DNA from: Chrysochromulina parva
Taxonomy: Eukaryota > Haptophyta > Prymnesiales > Chrysochromulinaceae
Assembly: GCA_002887195.1 (NCBI GenBank)
Contig: PJAB01000816.1
Span: 1-20,293 of the forward strand
Direction of reading: 5' to 3'
DNA length: 20,293 nucleotides
In this document: piece after piece, positions 7,045 to 16,059 of the stretch
Position numbering within the stretch: position 1 is the stretch's first letter
Layout of the letters: the number at the start of each line of letters is the position of its first letter
Program-made: the position numbers and the translations under genes
The notes under the pieces: generated by a model
Databases searched by the model: none
What the model saw: the letters and a program-made list of their open reading frames with translations, nothing else
Told to the model about the DNA's origin: nothing

Positions 7045-10000
7045 CTACGCTCGCCCTCGGGGGAGGCTGTGTGGCTCAGAGGCCACGTGGCTCTCCCCTA
7101 CCCCTGGTTTGGCGCCGCTGGAGCGTTTGTGCTTCCCTGTGTCCGTCTTGGACCGAACGCGGGCTGGGCTCGACTCCGAAATCGGCTTGTACTCGAACGT
7201 GGCGGCGTTGGTGGCGACGTCGCTCTGTCGCGGCGCCGAGATGGCGCGGCCGCTCGACTTGGAAGGCGAGCGCTTCTGCGAGGTCGAGACGAGCTCAGCG
7301 GCCATCTCGAGCTCGCGATCGGAGAAGGACACGCCGTACTCGTCCAGAAACTCCTCCTCGATGTGCTTCGCGACGCGCATCGCCGGACGCGGAGGGGTGG
7401 GTCGCGTTGTCCCGGCAGTCACAGCGCGGCCGTTGCCAGCGCGACCGTACCCAGCCGCCTCCGCGGACTGGTATCCTGCCAGCGGCAGAAGCGCGCGCCG
7501 CTCGGCGGCGAGCTTGGCCGCGTTCTCGTCCAGCCGGTTCGCCTTTTGCCATGCGCCCTCGCGCTTCGCTCGCATGTATTTCTCGATCACCTGGAGAGCG
7601 TAGACGCGCCGTACGGACGGCTGGCCCTCGGCAAATAGGTTGGCGCTCGACACGGCGCTCGACGACCGACCGCCGAGACTGTCGCGCTGCAGAAACGGGG
7701 GGATTGGCGGCGGCTTGCCGATCTCGGGCACCGCGAGGTTCTGAAACTCGGCCTCCGTGTGCCCTGCCTTGCCCGAGAAGTAGTTGTAGCGCGTGAGCGC
7801 GTTGAGGACTGGTTGGAAGGCGACATTGCCTTCGGTCTGCTCAATCTTGAGCTTGAGGATGAGTCGCTTCGCATCGGTCAGATCACCCACGCCGTTGAGA
7901 CCCATGGGCGGCGGCAGCGCGAGCACGAGGGTGATCAGATCGTGGGAGGCGATGTAGTTGTCGGCGTCGGGGTCCAGATCGGCCCAAATCTCCTTGAAGG
8001 TGTCAATATCACTGGTGGAGACGAGATTGGGATCCTGCGCCGAGAGCGACGAAAAGTTCTCGAGGATCACGGCGACGACCAAGTTGAGGAAGATGAAGGT
8101 GGTGCTCACCTGGAAAGAGAGGAAGTAGGGGATCGCGATGGCCGCCGTTCCGCAGTCGCCTGCGGACATCGAGCAGCCCCCCGACTCCTCCGTGATCATC
8201 GCGTCGGCCATCATGCCGGACCAGTTGTCGCCCGTGAGGCACTGGAAGAGGGAGCAGCCCATCTCGGTGCATTGCTCGAGGCAATCAACAGCAATCAACA
8301 GCAATCAACAGCAATCCACGGCCATCCACGGCCATCTTCGGCCATCCACGGCCATCCACGGCCATCAACGGCCATCCACGGCAATCAACGGCCATCCACG
8401 GCAATCACCTGGAAGAGGAGCAGCGCGCCGCTTCCGAGGGTCTCGAAATTGCGTTGCGCATCAATCGAGTCGCCGTGCGCGACGAAGCTGAAGAGCTGCA
8501 GCCCGAGTACCGCGTACACAAAGATGACCATCGCGAGGAGCGACGCCACGTTGAGCAACGGTGGGAACGAGAGCACGAGCGTCACGAGCAAGCTGCGCAA
8601 CTCCTTTGCACCCTTGAGCAGCCGGAGCAGCCGCAGGATACGCACGAGGCGCATCACCCGGAGCAAAAAGGGTGGGACCGGCAGCACTGCCGCGAGCGCC
8701 TCGTGTGCGATTTGGTCGAGCAGTGAGACGCAGACGAGGAAGAAGTCGAACCGGCACCAGCCGTCCCCAAAGTACTGAGGAGCGCCGAGGGTCGAGAACG
8801 CGTGCAATCAGAGGCAATCAGAAGAGGCAATCAAGAGGCCATTCACGACACCCACCTGGGCAGCGCCGAGGTGTCGTATTCACATTCACATTCACATTCA
8901 CGTCACTCACCTGGGCAGCGCCGAGGGCGATCAGCTTGATGGCCGCCTCGGTATAGTAAATGTACCCGAAGATGCTCATCGCGACGTCCATGGCGTGGGC
9001 CACCTCGACATCTTCCTCCATCCTCCAATAGGCGCACGCCATGATCAGCACATTGAGCCCGATGACGCCCATGATGAGCGCATCGAAGCGGGGCGACGAG
9101 ATCAGCTTGAAGAGCAGCTTGCAGAGCATCGACTCATTGGCCGGCTTCGGCACCTTGTCAGGCAAAACTTGAGAGGCCAGTTTCATCGTGTTGACCCACT
9201 GCTGCTGCTCCGGCGTGAGCGTCGCCGACTCATCCGTCTCCTTTTGAATCTTGTCGAAGGAGTCCATGATGACGCCGACGAAGAGTTGAAGGGCAAAGAA
9301 GGCACCGATGAACATCCACGCGATCCCGAAGAAGGCCATCGGCGAGTAGTCGTTCCGTACGGGCGCGTGCCCCGGCTCCGTGGCGGCCATCATCATGTAC
9401 ACATAGGCATTCCAGCCGTCGCCCGTGCTCATCACATAGAGCAGGCGCATCGCCTCGCCGAAATTGTCAAACGAACCGACGGCCGGATTGAGCCAGCGGA
9501 GGGCCGTCGTGTCGTCGCTGCTCGCCGCTTTCACATCGCCGCCGCCGCCGCGCAACACGCGCCTGCGAGACGCGGAACCTTCGGCGCCGTACTGGGCAGC
9601 GTCGTACTGGGCAGCGCCGTACTGGGCAGCGCCGTACTGGGTAGCGTCGTACTGGGCAGCGTCGGCACCCTCGGCGTCGCTCGTGGTTGGGGGCGGGGTC
9701 GGGGGCGGGGTCGGGGGCGGCGGGGGCGGGGGCGGCGGAGGCGGTGGTGGCGAGGGCGGAGGCGACGAAGGCGGACGCGGGGGCGGGGGCGAAGGCGGAA
9801 GCGGCGACGGGGGTGGGGGCGGCGGAGGCGGAGGCGGTGGTGGCGCCGGCGGTGGGGCATGCGGCGGCCTTGAGACAATCCGAAAGGAGATGGCGATGCT
9901 GTTTAACCGTGGAGGTGGCGAAGGCGAAAACGGGGGTGGGGGCAACGGTGAAGGTGGGGGCGGCGGGGGGGGCGGCAGCGGCGGCGGCGGCGGCGGGGGG

Positions 10001-13000
10001 GGCGGCGGATGTGGTGATGGCGACGGTGGTGGTGGATGCGGCGGCGGGGGCCGGGGGGGCGACGAGGGCGACGGTAGTGGTGGCAGCGGCGCCGGCGGCG
10101 GCGGCGGGGGGGGGAAAGGAAGCGGCGGCGGAGGCGGAGGCGGAGGCGGCAACGGGGGTGAGAAAGGCGGGTGGCACTCGTCGATGGTGAAGATGGTAGG
10201 ATCGGTGCATGCCCCGAACTGGCCCATGAAGAGCTGCATGCCTAATATGGCAAAGATCGCCTGGATGGCGAGGACGACGGCGACCACGTTCAGGCAGTCC
10301 GGCATCGCTCGGGCGAGCGAACCGACGATCAACTTCATGCCAGGGTCGCGGGCGATGAGGCGCAAGGGGCGCAGCACTCGCAGGATCCGTAACGTCTTGA
10401 GTGGCTGCAGGAAGGCGAACTGCGGCAGCGCATCGGCGGCGAGGGTGAGCAGCGAGGCGGCCACAATCGAAAAATCGAGCAAGTTCCACCACGAGCTCAG
10501 GTAGGTGCCCTTGCCGCCCACGAAGCCATACGCGATGACCTTGAGGAGCAGCTCGCACGTGAAGGCGGCCGTCCACACGACATCGAGCAGGCTCAGGGTC
10601 ACCTCGAGCTCCGAGTTAGGGTCGTTTCGGGGCGAATCGAGCGCCAGGCTGAGGGTCGATCCGAGGATCAGCAGCATGATCAGCGCGTCGAAGCAAGGTT
10701 GCTCGACGAGCGCTCGGCACAGCGCGCGCACCTGATGAGGGAGGCCATGAGAGGCCATCAGAGGCCATCAGAGAGTCAGCGGTGAATGTCGATGGCACTC
10801 ACGGGGGCTCGACGAGAGCTCGGCACAGTTAATGTGAGGGAGGCCATCAGAGTGAGACAGCTGTTGAGGGAGGCAGGCAAACCATCACAGGGAGACAGCT
10901 GATGAGGGACGCAATCCATCAAAGGGTGGACAGATGATGAGCGACGCAATCCTGAACGCACCGGGTTGGTAGGCGAGCAGAGGAGACAACTGTAGTCGCG
11001 CGGCCACACGGCAGGCTGCAGAGCGGGTGGCGCCGTATCGGGCGACGATCCCCGCTTCTTAGAGGCGCCCGATACGGCGCCAGATGCGGCGATGGCGCTG
11101 GAGCTCGCGGCGTTGGGCTGTGAATGTGAATGCTCGTTGGGCTGAGCCTCTTCGGCGGGGGTCTCGTCAGACGCTGGGGTTTCGTCTGACGCATGAGGTT
11201 CGTCAGAAGAGGCAGCGGGCTCCTCCTCCTCGCCAAACGCATTGAGCAGCACGCCGACAAAGAGGTTGAGCAGCAAGAAGACGCCGATCAAAGCAACGGG
11301 GACGAAGTAGAGCACGACCACCGGCCCGTACACGTCGGACGAGGCGAGCATGCCGTCCGTCCATGCCCCCGTCGCGACGCACAGCACGGTCAGCATCGCC
11401 GGCCCAAAGTAGTCAAAGTGATAGTACGGCTTCTCGAGGAGCTCGGGGTCGGTGCATTCGCCCGCGGGACACGGATCCGCTGAGTAGCCATGCTCGGCCG
11501 AGTACATGCCGCCGAAGAGCTGCATGCCGATCAACGAGAAGACGGAGAGCATGAGCAGCATGAGCGTAGCCAGCGCGCCCATTTGGCTGAGTGCGCGCCC
11601 AAAGGCCATCACCACCTTGTACAGCCCCTCCCACGACTTCATCAGCCGCAGGATGCGCAGGATTCGTAGCATGCGCAGCACTCTGAGGAAGGAGAGATTC
11701 GGCACCTTGAGATCTCCGACGATCTCCATGATGAGGAGCTCAGCGAGCGACATGGTGACGAGCGTCCCATCGAGCGTATTCCAACCGTCGGACCAGTAGC
11801 CGTGACAGCCGAGCCCGAGCAACTTGATGCCCATCTCGGCGCTGAACAGGAGCGTGATCGTCGTGATGGCCTCTTCGAGGAGCTCCGCGAAGGCGGGTGC
11901 CATCCCATAGTACGGCACGGCCATCAGTGCCATGTTGAGCAGCACGAGCGCCGTCGATGCCGTGCTCAGCCAGGATGAAACCGCCACGGAGTGGAATGCT
12001 TCCACCCAGCGCGACGGGGGGATGGGCGGCGGATCGAGGCCATCGGAGCGCGCCGCGCTCGCCTCGAGTAGCGCATCGGCCTCGCCGCCGTTGCCGCCGC
12101 CCTTGCCGCCCATGCCTTTCCGCACGCTCTTGGCCTTCGTGCTCGCCATCTCGGCGCTCATCTCGGCGCTTTTGGCGGGCGCTGGGACTTGGGCGGGCGC
12201 GCGCGCGCCCCCGATCATCGCTTCGGTCGCTTTGTCGATGCGCTTGACTGTGAGGAATTCGTCAAAGAGCACGGCCAGGAAGAGGTTGGTGATGAAGAAA
12301 CCGCCGATGATGAGCGCGGCCATGTAGTAGACGACCACCCACGGGCTGACGGAGGCCATCAAGGCGTACATGGACGTCGCCCAGTCATCAAACGTGATGA
12401 TCTGCATCAGGATGATCTGCGCCAAAGGTACCGAGTCAAACGAGAGGAGCCCCCCTGACATGGAGGCCTCGAAGAGCCGACAGCCGTCGATGCCGCCGCT
12501 GCCCTCGCCCGCGCCGAGCGCCTCAGCGGCGAGGCCATCACAGGCGCTCGGCATCTCCGGGTTGCACGCCACCTCGGTATCAAAGGCCGCCTGCTCGACG
12601 GCTGTCCAGCCGCACTCGTCGAGCTTCCTCGGTGACTCCCGCGTCCATCCGCACTGGATGAGCGCGGCGGCGGCGGCGGCGTCGAAGCCGGCCGAGGCGC
12701 ACCGGTAATGGAGCGCTCCCCCGAAGAGCTGTGCGCCCACGATGCCGAAGAGCAGGAAGGTGAACGCACACAGGCCGACGATATTGCCTAATTTGGGAAG
12801 CGCGAAGAGGATCGACTCGACGAGTGCGGGCATGTCAGGCAGACTGCGCAGGGCGCGCAGCGGACGGAGGGCCCGCAGAGTACGCACGAAGCTCATGTTC
12901 GCGAGCGTGAGGGGTGTTAGGAGAGGTAGCCAAGCGACCGAGACGACGAGCGCGTCGAGGAGGCACCAGGGGTCCTTCAGGTACGGAGAGGGCGTGCCTG

Positions 13001-15539
13001 TGGGGAGGTGGGCGCCGTGGTGAGCACATGCATGCAGGAGGCACCAGGGGTCGTGTAGGTAGGGAGAGGGCGTGCCTGTGAGCCCGTACGCGATCGTCTT
13101 GAGTGCGAGCTCCACCGTGTAGATGTACAGGTAGATCGGCTCGATGCGCTCAAGAAAGTCCGCCTTCCACGTGCCAGGGGGGTCGAGCGGCGAGGCCCAC
13201 GCCATCGTGAGCAGGTTGGCGAGGATCACCGTCAGGATGAATGGCTCGAAGCAGCAGCTCTCAAGCGCGTGGATCGCAAGGCGCCGGGGCAGATGGTAAG
13301 GGCGCAGGCAGCCAAACGAGCGACCTCCGTACGTGCGCCCACTCACGTCTCCCTTGATAATCTTGGCGGGCGGATCCGCATACAGCGCCACCAGACCCGG
13401 CTTGACCACCTGTGGGGAAAGAGGGAGGCGCCGTGGTGAGCGTATGCATGCAAGGGATTGGGCTCGAGTATGCGGAGAATACGAAGGTGCGCCGTGGTGA
13501 GCGTATGCATGCAAGGGATTGGGCTCGAGTATGCAGAGCCGGCTTGACCACCTCAGGCAGCGCGAAGCTCTTGCGCTCACGCTCGTCCTTCTTCACCGCG
13601 CGCGTCAGGGCGAAGAGGTTTTTGGATTGGGTCTCCTTCTTGTCGCTGAAGCCGCCGCCGCCGCGCTGCAGGTTGTTGAGGAATTGACGAAGCTCGAGCT
13701 GTGAAAAGCCGGCGCTCAGGAGCGCCTGCGGCGTCACGTCGCCGCCGATGGCATGCAACTGCTGGATCGAGTAGCCCGCCTCGCGCAGGTCACGAAGCGT
13801 GTACCTGACAAAGGGGGTGATCAAGGAAGGGGAGGGGGGGGCAGAGGTCATCAGTGGCCATCAAGTGGTCATCAAGAGACCATCAGGGTGTGCATCAGAG
13901 GTGCATCAGAGGTCATCAAAGGTCATCAAAGGTCATCAGAGGTCATCAGAGGTCATCAGAGGTAATCAAGAGACGATCAGGGAGTGCATCAGGGAGTGCA
14001 TCAGGGGGTGCCCTATATGGATGGACATGCGGCACGTACCCCCCCTTGCGGTGTAGCTGGGCTGCACTGAAGCCGGCCCGCCGGATGCTCGCGAGGTCAA
14101 AACCCGCCTCACGCAGCTCAGCTGGCCCGAAACCGTCCGCCTTGAGCGCCGCCGCGGTGTAGCCCGCCTCCTTGAGCTCACGCATCGAGATCCGGAGCTC
14201 GCGCCGGAGCTCGTTCGGCTTGTAGCCCGAGAGCCGAAGCTGTTCGCCAGTGTAGCCGGCCTCGCGCAGCTCCCTTGGATGGATGGCTTCGGAGCGGTGG
14301 ACGAGTACGCCGGCCTCGAGCATCTCCTCGACGGAAAAGCCCGCCTGGCGCACCACGTCGTGCGTGAAGCCCGCGCGTACCTGATGAGGGCGGTCATTTC
14401 ATCAGGCAGGCCATCAGTGACCATCAATGTCAACCAGAGCAGCACGACGAGGCAGGCAATCAACGACATCATTACACGTCTTCAGACGTCATTAGTCGCA
14501 CTTCCGACCTCGCGCGTGGTGCCCGCGTGTTTCTGATGAAGAAGACCATCAGACGTCCTCAGAGCTCATTAGAGCTCATCAGCGTGGCACACCGAGTGCA
14601 TCACATGGCACTCCGCGTGCGGCTATTGAGGACGCGTACCATCTCGATCGCGGAGAGCTCGCGTCGGTAGAGCTCCATTCCGATCAGATGGGCTGTCGAC
14701 CTCGGCGTGCGATCAAGCGGAGGCAGCTGCTGCTGCGCGGTTACCACTCGTGAGAGCCACCCTTGAGCACCCTTGAGAGCCAACGGCTGCTTGGCCTTCG
14801 AACCCTTGGCGCCGGCGCCGCTCGCAAGCGCTGTCGCGAGTGCCGCCGCAGCCGCCGCCGCCGCCGCCTCGGCCGCCGCTCCATCGCTCCCGTCTGCATG
14901 GGCGACGCTCGGCGGCAGTAGGGGGATGACGGCCGGCGGCTGGACCGATGGGATCCGGGCGGGCGGCGAGAGGCGCGTCACGCCCGGCACGTACGCAGCC
15001 GCGTCCTCGGGCTTTCGTGGACGGAACGGTTGTAGAGGGCTGTGAAATCGCGAGCTCGGAGCGTTCGCCTCGTCGGCAACCTTGCGCCCAGCGAGCACGC
15101 CGTCCGCTTGACCGGGCGTGAAACCGACGGCGATCAGATCCTGCTTCGTGTGCAGCGCGAACGCGCCGCCCTCGACCGTGCGCGGCGCTCCCGACTCGTA
15201 CTTGATCGGTGCGGTCGCAGCGTCCAGCTCGGCCCGCAAGGCTTGTTTCATGTCGGCCTCCTTTATCCGGCGCTCCTTTCGTTCGGCGCGGCCCGAACGG
15301 TCGAGCAGCCGATGTGGCTCTTTTAGCCGCTTCGAGCTCGTAGAGTTGGGCGACGGCGTAGGCATCAGCTGCTGTCGATTGAATGGCGTTGAGGAGAGCT
15401 CTGCCGGCATCCTGCTGTTGCTGCCGGTATCATCAGACCTGCGTGGATGGCTAGACAGCGCTGGCTGGCGGCGCTCACTACCCCCGTCGGTAGAGCCGGC
15501 ATCCGAGTCACGGCCAAAGACGTTAAACGGGTCACCCAT
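7045..15539 (-). CDS. Four-domain voltage-gated cation channel (Cav/Nav superfamily), eight exons
   Basis: Exons on the minus strand are 15539-14640, 14380-14040, 13804-13552, 13409-13076, 12997-10962, 10731-8911, 8774-8409 and 8241-7045. They join in one frame to about 2415 residues. Residues 1-300 are low complexity with a poly-alanine run. Residues about 295-480 carry ten-residue repeats of the form E-L-R-x-A-G-F/Y. Four S1-S6 domains follow, with S4 helices VRTLRALRPLRALR, LRVLRMLRILRILR, LKTLRILRVLRPLR and LRVMRLVRILRLLR. Pore motifs are TFDDW (near residue 813), TGAW, TGDGW and TGDNW. The domain III-IV linker has LTPEQQQWVNTMK, as in Cav/Nav channels. After the last S6 come an EF-hand-like segment (DLDPDADNYI) and a weak IQ-like helix (ALQVIEKYMRAKREG). 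The domain III pre-pore loop carries a long proline-rich insert. It should sit in a membrane and pass calcium or sodium on depolarisation; which ion is not decided by the sequence. Exon borders are inferred from frame, homology and splice signals. Confidence 0.88.
8242..8408 (-). other. Channel intron 7, ten-base tandem array and copied exon end
   Basis: Donor CTGCTCCTCTTCCAG|GTGATTG and acceptor CTGCTCCCTCTTCCAG|TGCCTC, phase 0, joining ALLLFQ to CLTGDNW in the domain IV pore. The last 15 or so bases of the preceding exon recur at the intron end with a one-base insertion. The plus strand at about 8282-8404 consists of roughly a dozen ten-base units related to GGCCATCCAC and GCAATCAACA. Confidence 0.85.
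8775..8910 (-). other. Channel intron 6, ends with a copy of the preceding exon end
   Basis: Donor GCTGCCCAG|GTGAGTG and acceptor CTCGGCGCTCCTCAG|TACTTT, phase 0, joining IALGAAQ to YFGDGWCRFDF. The exon end CCTCGGCGCTGCCCAG recurs inside the intron, again followed by a GTGGGTG donor-like word, and a third time at the acceptor. Four perfect ATTCAC units occur on the plus strand at 8878-8901. Confidence 0.8.
9586..9660 (-). repeat. 15-bp coding minisatellite (AAQYG/D repeats)
   Basis: Five tandem 15-base units (plus strand GCCGTACTGGGCAGC with C/T and single-base variants) encode repeated A-A-Q-Y-G/D in the domain III pre-pore loop of the channel. The unit keeps the frame. Confidence 0.9.
9680..10175 (-). 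repeat. Proline-rich low-complexity insert in channel; G-rich on plus strand
   Basis: About 165 codons encode mostly proline with serine, alanine and leucine (SPPPP, PPPPPPPLPP). They lie between DIII S5 (ending CTDPTIFTIDECHPPF) and the DIII pore. The plus strand is a run of GGGGGC/GGCGGA units and could form G-quadruplexes. A short non-proline island, RLNSIAISFRIVS, near 9890 interrupts it. Confidence 0.85.
10732..10961 (-). other. Channel intron 5
   Basis: Donor CCG|GTGCG and acceptor CCCTCATCAG|GTGCG, phase 0, joining PTNP to VRALCRALVEQP at the start of domain III. Besides the shared GTGCG, the interior at 10807-10828 holds a copy of exon sequence at 10701-10722 (21 of 22 bases). Plus-strand GAGGCCATCA units lie next to the acceptor. 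GATTGCGTCCCTCATCAG inside the intron is identical to a sequence in the intron at 18830-18962. Confidence 0.75.
12998..13075 (-). other. Channel intron 4: 78-base in-frame GC-AG intron or coding duplication
   Basis: Donor ACAG|GCACGCCC and acceptor CCCACAG|GCACGCCC. About 37 of the first 41 bases repeat the start of the next exon. The segment has no stop and is a multiple of three. If retained it duplicates GTPSPYL and DPWCLL between S2 and S3 of domain I. Removal gives YGLTGTPSPYLKDPWCLLDA, which matches the usual channel spacing, so splicing through a GC donor is favoured. Confidence 0.6.
13410..13551 (-). other. Channel intron 3, begins with an 18-base copy of the next exon
   Basis: Donor GAG|GTGGTCAAGCCGG and acceptor CCCCACAG|GTGGTCAAGCCGG, phase 0; 17 of the first 18 bases match the following exon. 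Inside, a segment of about 45 bases starting GCATACTCGAGCCCAATCCC occurs twice in tandem. The tail GCATGCATACGCTCACCACG is shared with intron 4. Confidence 0.8.
13805..14039 (-). other. Channel intron 2, with ten-base tandem array
   Basis: Donor GG|GTACGTG and acceptor TTTGTCAG|GTACACG. The codon GGG is split and rejoins as QLHRKGG-YTLRDLREAGY. GGTAC is shared at both junctions. Between 13850 and 13995 the plus strand reads as about a dozen imperfect copies of GAGGTCATCA. Confidence 0.75.
14381..14639 (-). other. Channel intron 1
   Basis: Donor ATG|GTACGCG and acceptor CCCTCATCAG|GTACGCG, phase 0. The first seven bases of the intron are identical to the first seven of the next exon. Splicing joins SAIEM to VRAGFTHD, which restores the ten-residue repeat. 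On the coding strand the interior has scattered TGATG and CTCATCAG words. Confidence 0.75.
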
Positions 15540-16059
15540 GCGACGCAAGCCTGTAAATCAGGTCGGGCCTCGCACTACACGAGGGTGTGTAAAAGCGTGT
15601 GCAAAACTTCCAAAAAATGGTCCAAACATGAACACAAGTCCGCAGTTGCCCAAATCCATTTTGTTTCGGGGGGTTGGATTGGTAAATAGACACCGGGGGG
15701 TGCCGGGACACACACGGGACACGCGGGCGCACACGGGCACACGGATCACACAGACGAACCTCACAAGTTCATCCCAACCCACACCAACGCACCCGCACGT
15801 GGGTACCAGGGTACGGCGTAAAGCAGCAGCGTAGCGTCAAGGTATGGTCCAATCACCAAAAGCAAACCTTTCCCCTAATGCTGCAACGTCAGAAGGGCGA
15901 ACAGGATGCGCCCCCCATAATGAGCAGCGCACGAATCGGAGGCGTCAAAAGAGGAAAGCTCGTCGAGTTGCCTCCGGGGCGAGTTGCACGAGGGCATGAG
16001 GACACGTGATCATGATCGCACAGCTGGGTGGCTCGCAGGCCCCGTGAGCCCTTAGTAGA
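15540..16059. other. Upstream region of the channel gene
   Basis: These 520 bases lie between the Hint gene stop and the channel ATG and should hold the channel promoter. They contain the second copy of the 59-base shared element and a CCAATCA word at about 15849. No gene is supported. Confidence 0.5.
15708..15766 (-). promoter_or_regulatory. 59-bp element shared with 3439-3497 (copy B)
   Basis: On the minus strand this reads TTGTGAGGTTCGTCTGTGTG and onward, identical to copy A except for one base. It ends 169 bases before the channel start codon and is followed directly by CCCGGCACCCCCCGGTGTC. A related GTCCCGGCCCCCCGGTGAC lies just before the other gene. Confidence 0.6.

Noticed and set aside
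6858..7796. 312-codon plus-strand frame
   Set aside because: Most of it overlaps the channel's C-terminal exon antisense. It is arginine-rich with no motif and begins in intergenic sequence.
9464..10504. Long plus-strand open frame rich in glycine
   Set aside because: It is the reverse of the channel's proline-rich exon. The minus strand has clear S5, pore and S6 homology, and the plus frame is glycine low complexity only.
13850..13995. Array of GGTCATCA units resembling CRISPR or a minisatellite gene
   Set aside because: Units are about ten bases with no unique spacers, and the array lies wholly inside a channel intron.
15118..15834. 238-codon plus-strand frame spanning the channel start
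   Set aside because: It has no domain and is antisense to exon 1, whose phase and splice join fit the channel.
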